Source of the DNA: Exiguobacterium sp. AM39-5BH
Lineage (GTDB): Bacteria > Bacillota > Bacilli > Exiguobacteriales > Exiguobacteriaceae
DNA length: 64,000 nucleotides
Assembly (NCBI RefSeq): GCF_003467445.1
Contig: NZ_QSGS01000001.1
Span: forward strand, 62,001-126,000
Direction of reading: 5' to 3'
In this document: positions 62,627 through 64,000 of the stretch, one piece after another
Layout: each line of letters starts with the position of its first letter
Numbering within the stretch: the stretch's first letter is position 1
The notes under the pieces: model-generated
Told to the model about the DNA's origin: nothing
Seen by the model: the letters and a program-made list of their open reading frames with translations, nothing else
Database searches by the model: none
Translations under genes and position numbers: made by a program

Positions 62627-63445
62627 ATGATGACATACGATAAGAACAAAACATATACGAACACAAACGAGCAACAATCAAGCGGTGGATTCTTGGCGGG
62701 GGTCGTCCTTGGCGGCGTGATTGGCGCGGCTGTCGCGCTCCTCACTTCACCAAAAAGTGGTCGTGAAGTGCGGACGTATTTAGATGAGAAGACGGCGACA
62801 TCACGTGAGCGATTGACGGTCAAATCGAAAGAAGTCCGTGAGAAAGCAGAGCCTGTTGTCGGCGAATGGATTAAAGTAGCGAGCGATAAAGCAGCACCAG
62901 TCTTGAATCTCGTCAAAGATAAGGCACGAGAAGCGGCTGAGTTGAAACAACAAGTCGATGAAGACGAATTGTCAATCGAAGAAGCTATGGAGAAAGCGGA
63001 TCAGCTCGTGGCCGAAGCGGAAGCTGAAGTGAAAGAGCAGCTCGATCGTGCTTCAGAAGATCAGTCAAATGAATCTAAAGAGTCAAGTGAATCTAAAGAG
63101 TCAAGTGAATCTAAAGAGTCAAGTGAATCTAAAGAGTCAAGTGAATCTAAAGAGTCAAATGAATCTAAAGAGTCAAATGAATCTAAAGAGTCAAATGATT
63201 CTTCGAAATCAAATGATAAAAAAGAAGAGTCGGCCGATAAGTCGAAGGCGTCAGAAAACAAATCAAATTCGAACAAATCAAACTCGAACAAATTGACTGA
63301 GAGCAAACAAAAGTCTTCGAGCAGTCGGGACCAGTCAGAAAACTATGAATCAGATTTTGAGGCTCCGGTGAAAGACTTGTTGGATGATGATTCGAAACAA
63401 GAATTGAACAAGTTAAAAAATGAGTTGCAAAACGGTAACAAGTAA
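62627..63445 (+). CDS. ytxH: YtxH general stress protein with SESKES repeat tail
   Basis: A 272-residue YtxH. The YtxH domain is near the start: GGFLAGVVLGGVIGAAVALLTSPKSGREVRTYLDEK. A long amphipathic, lysine/glutamate-rich helix follows (residues 50-135), then a low-complexity tail of SNESKE/SSESKE six-residue units (147-188), a serine/asparagine/lysine linker and an acidic end. Longer than the 150-residue B. subtilis protein because of the tail. ATG 62627 has AAGGAGG seven bases ahead. A second, shorter YtxH relative lies at 25.8 kb. Confidence 0.88.
   Translation: MMTYDKNKTYTNTNEQQSSGGFLAGVVLGGVIGAAVALLTSPKSGREVRTYLDEKTATSRERLTVKSKEVREKAEPVVGEWIKVASDKAAPVLNLVKDKAREAAELKQQVDEDELSIEEAMEKADQLVAEAEAEVKEQLDRASEDQSNESKESSESKESSESKESSESKESSESKESNESKESNESKESNDSSKSNDKKEESADKSKASENKSNSNKSNSNKLTESKQKSSSSRDQSENYESDFEAPVKDLLDDDSKQELNKLKNELQNGNK
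63065..63190 (+). repeat. Seven 18-base tandem repeats inside ytxH
   Basis: Units of TCAARTGAATCTAAAGAG (R is G or A), seven in phase with codons, encoding S(S/N)ESKE. Units two to five are identical, which suggests recent slippage; copy number probably differs among strains. Confidence 0.95.
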
Positions 63446-63451
63446 TGCATG

Positions 63452-63481
63452 AAGCGTCCGAATTCTTTCGGGCGCTTTTTT
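63452..63481 (+). terminator. Terminator after ytxH
   Basis: AAGCGTCCGAA, loop ttct, TTCGGGCGCTT with one wobble, then a T run. Confidence 0.85.
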
Positions 63482-63581
63482 GTTGATTTTGTGTCGCAAG
63501 CCCATTTCTCTATGACAAAGTGATTAAAATTCGATATAATTAGGTTTCTGGAAAGAACGGCTTAGAAATGAGAGGGTAAAT

Positions 63582-64000
63582 ATGAGTCCACAAGATCAAT
63601 TGAATCGATTACGACGCGAGATGGATGAGTTGAATCGTGAGATGCTCGACTTGCTCAGCCGCCGTGGTAGGCTTGCTGTCGAAATTGGAAAAGTAAAACG
63701 TCTTCAAGGCGTCGAACGTTATGATCCGATCCGTGAGAGAGAGATGTTAGATTTTATTGCGTCAGCGAATCCCGGACCGTTTGAGACAGCGCGCTTGCAA
63801 CATCTTTTTAAAGAGATGTTCAAAGCTTCAGCCGAGCTACAAGGTGAAGATCGTGACAAGACGTTACTCGTCTCGCGTAAACGCCAGGCTGAGAATACGA
63901 TTGTCACGCTCGATGATGTCACAATTGGCAATGGACGTCCCCAATTGATTGCTGGCCCATGTGCAGTCGAATCCTTCGAGCAAGTGAACGCCGTCGCCGA
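63582..64000 (+). CDS. aroA: Bifunctional chorismate mutase / DAHP synthase, 3' end beyond window
   Basis: The start of the Bacillus-type AroA(G): an AroQ chorismate mutase domain (LNRLRREMDELNREMLDLLSRRGRLAVEIGKVKRLQGVERYDPIREREML) fused to a DAHP synthase that begins DDVTIGNGRPQLIAGPCAVESFEQ. It opens the shikimate pathway and is feedback-sensitive through the mutase domain. GAGAGGG precedes ATG 63582. In B. subtilis aroA also follows ytxGHJ. Only 139 codons are in the window. Confidence 0.95.
   Translation, partial: MSPQDQLNRLRREMDELNREMLDLLSRRGRLAVEIGKVKRLQGVERYDPIREREMLDFIASANPGPFETARLQHLFKEMFKASAELQGEDRDKTLLVSRKRQAENTIVTLDDVTIGNGRPQLIAGPCAVESFEQVNAVA

Noticed and set aside
63065..63190. 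Short regular repeats that might be a CRISPR array
   Set aside because: Units are contiguous with no spacers, in frame, and encode a low-complexity protein tail.

Overview
The window looks like a chromosome segment of a low-to-moderate GC Gram-positive bacterium of the order Bacillales, most likely Exiguobacterium. Three things support this. Gene order repeatedly matches Bacillus subtilis (yugE, alaR-alaT, yugI, yugJ, pgi; ytkD, ytmA, pckA, metK; ytqB-ytqA, yttB, leuS; ytfP, ytgP, ytzG, ytzE; pepV, ytlP, ytlQ, amyX, ytmP, trmB; ytoP, ytpP, ytpQ, ytpR, sftA, murC; ytxG, ytxH, aroA). A T-box and a SAM riboswitch sit where Bacillales have them. The retinal protein between yttB and leuS resembles the Exiguobacterium sibiricum proton pump.

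Layout. 1-8.1 kb: PTS enzyme I, leucyl aminopeptidase, a DUF429 protein, a YtvI-like transporter, a MazG-like protein and a large SH3b-amidase. 8.1-12 kb: a class I ribonucleotide reductase operon (large subunit, flavodoxin, small subunit) with NrdR-like boxes. 12.4-21 kb: the yug-type cluster plus an orphan lysine N-hydroxylase. 21-30.7 kb: NUDIX/hydrolase, pckA, SAM-riboswitch metK, a YtxH-like stress protein, two tRNA wobble modification genes and an MFS transporter. 30.8-35.6 kb: a damaged rhodopsin gene, then a leucine T-box whose leuS is separated from its leader by a complete solo TnpB element. 35.7-50.3 kb: cell envelope, RNA and carbohydrate genes. 50.3-52.8 kb: a collapsed IS3-family element and the PTS-dependent dihydroxyacetone kinase operon dhaKLM. 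53-64 kb: the ytoP-murC and ytxGH-aroA clusters with dps and an M29 aminopeptidase between them.

One property colours the annotation. Fourteen genes, including leuS, ptsI and nrdB, read as broken, and every break is repaired by adding one base, nearly always to a short homopolymer. That pattern points to sequence error rather than biology, so those genes are annotated as single coding regions with a marked frameshift. The rhodopsin gene is the exception: besides one such shift it carries two TGG-to-TGA changes.

The most interesting spots are the TnpB element inside the leuS T-box transcription unit (with a presumed guide lying on the leuS ribosome binding site), the rhodopsin relic, an SftA-like protein with no motor domain next to murC, an unannotated 36-residue membrane microprotein, and nested palindromes between ytzE and pepV. 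No CRISPR array, prophage or recognisable tRNA/rRNA gene was seen.
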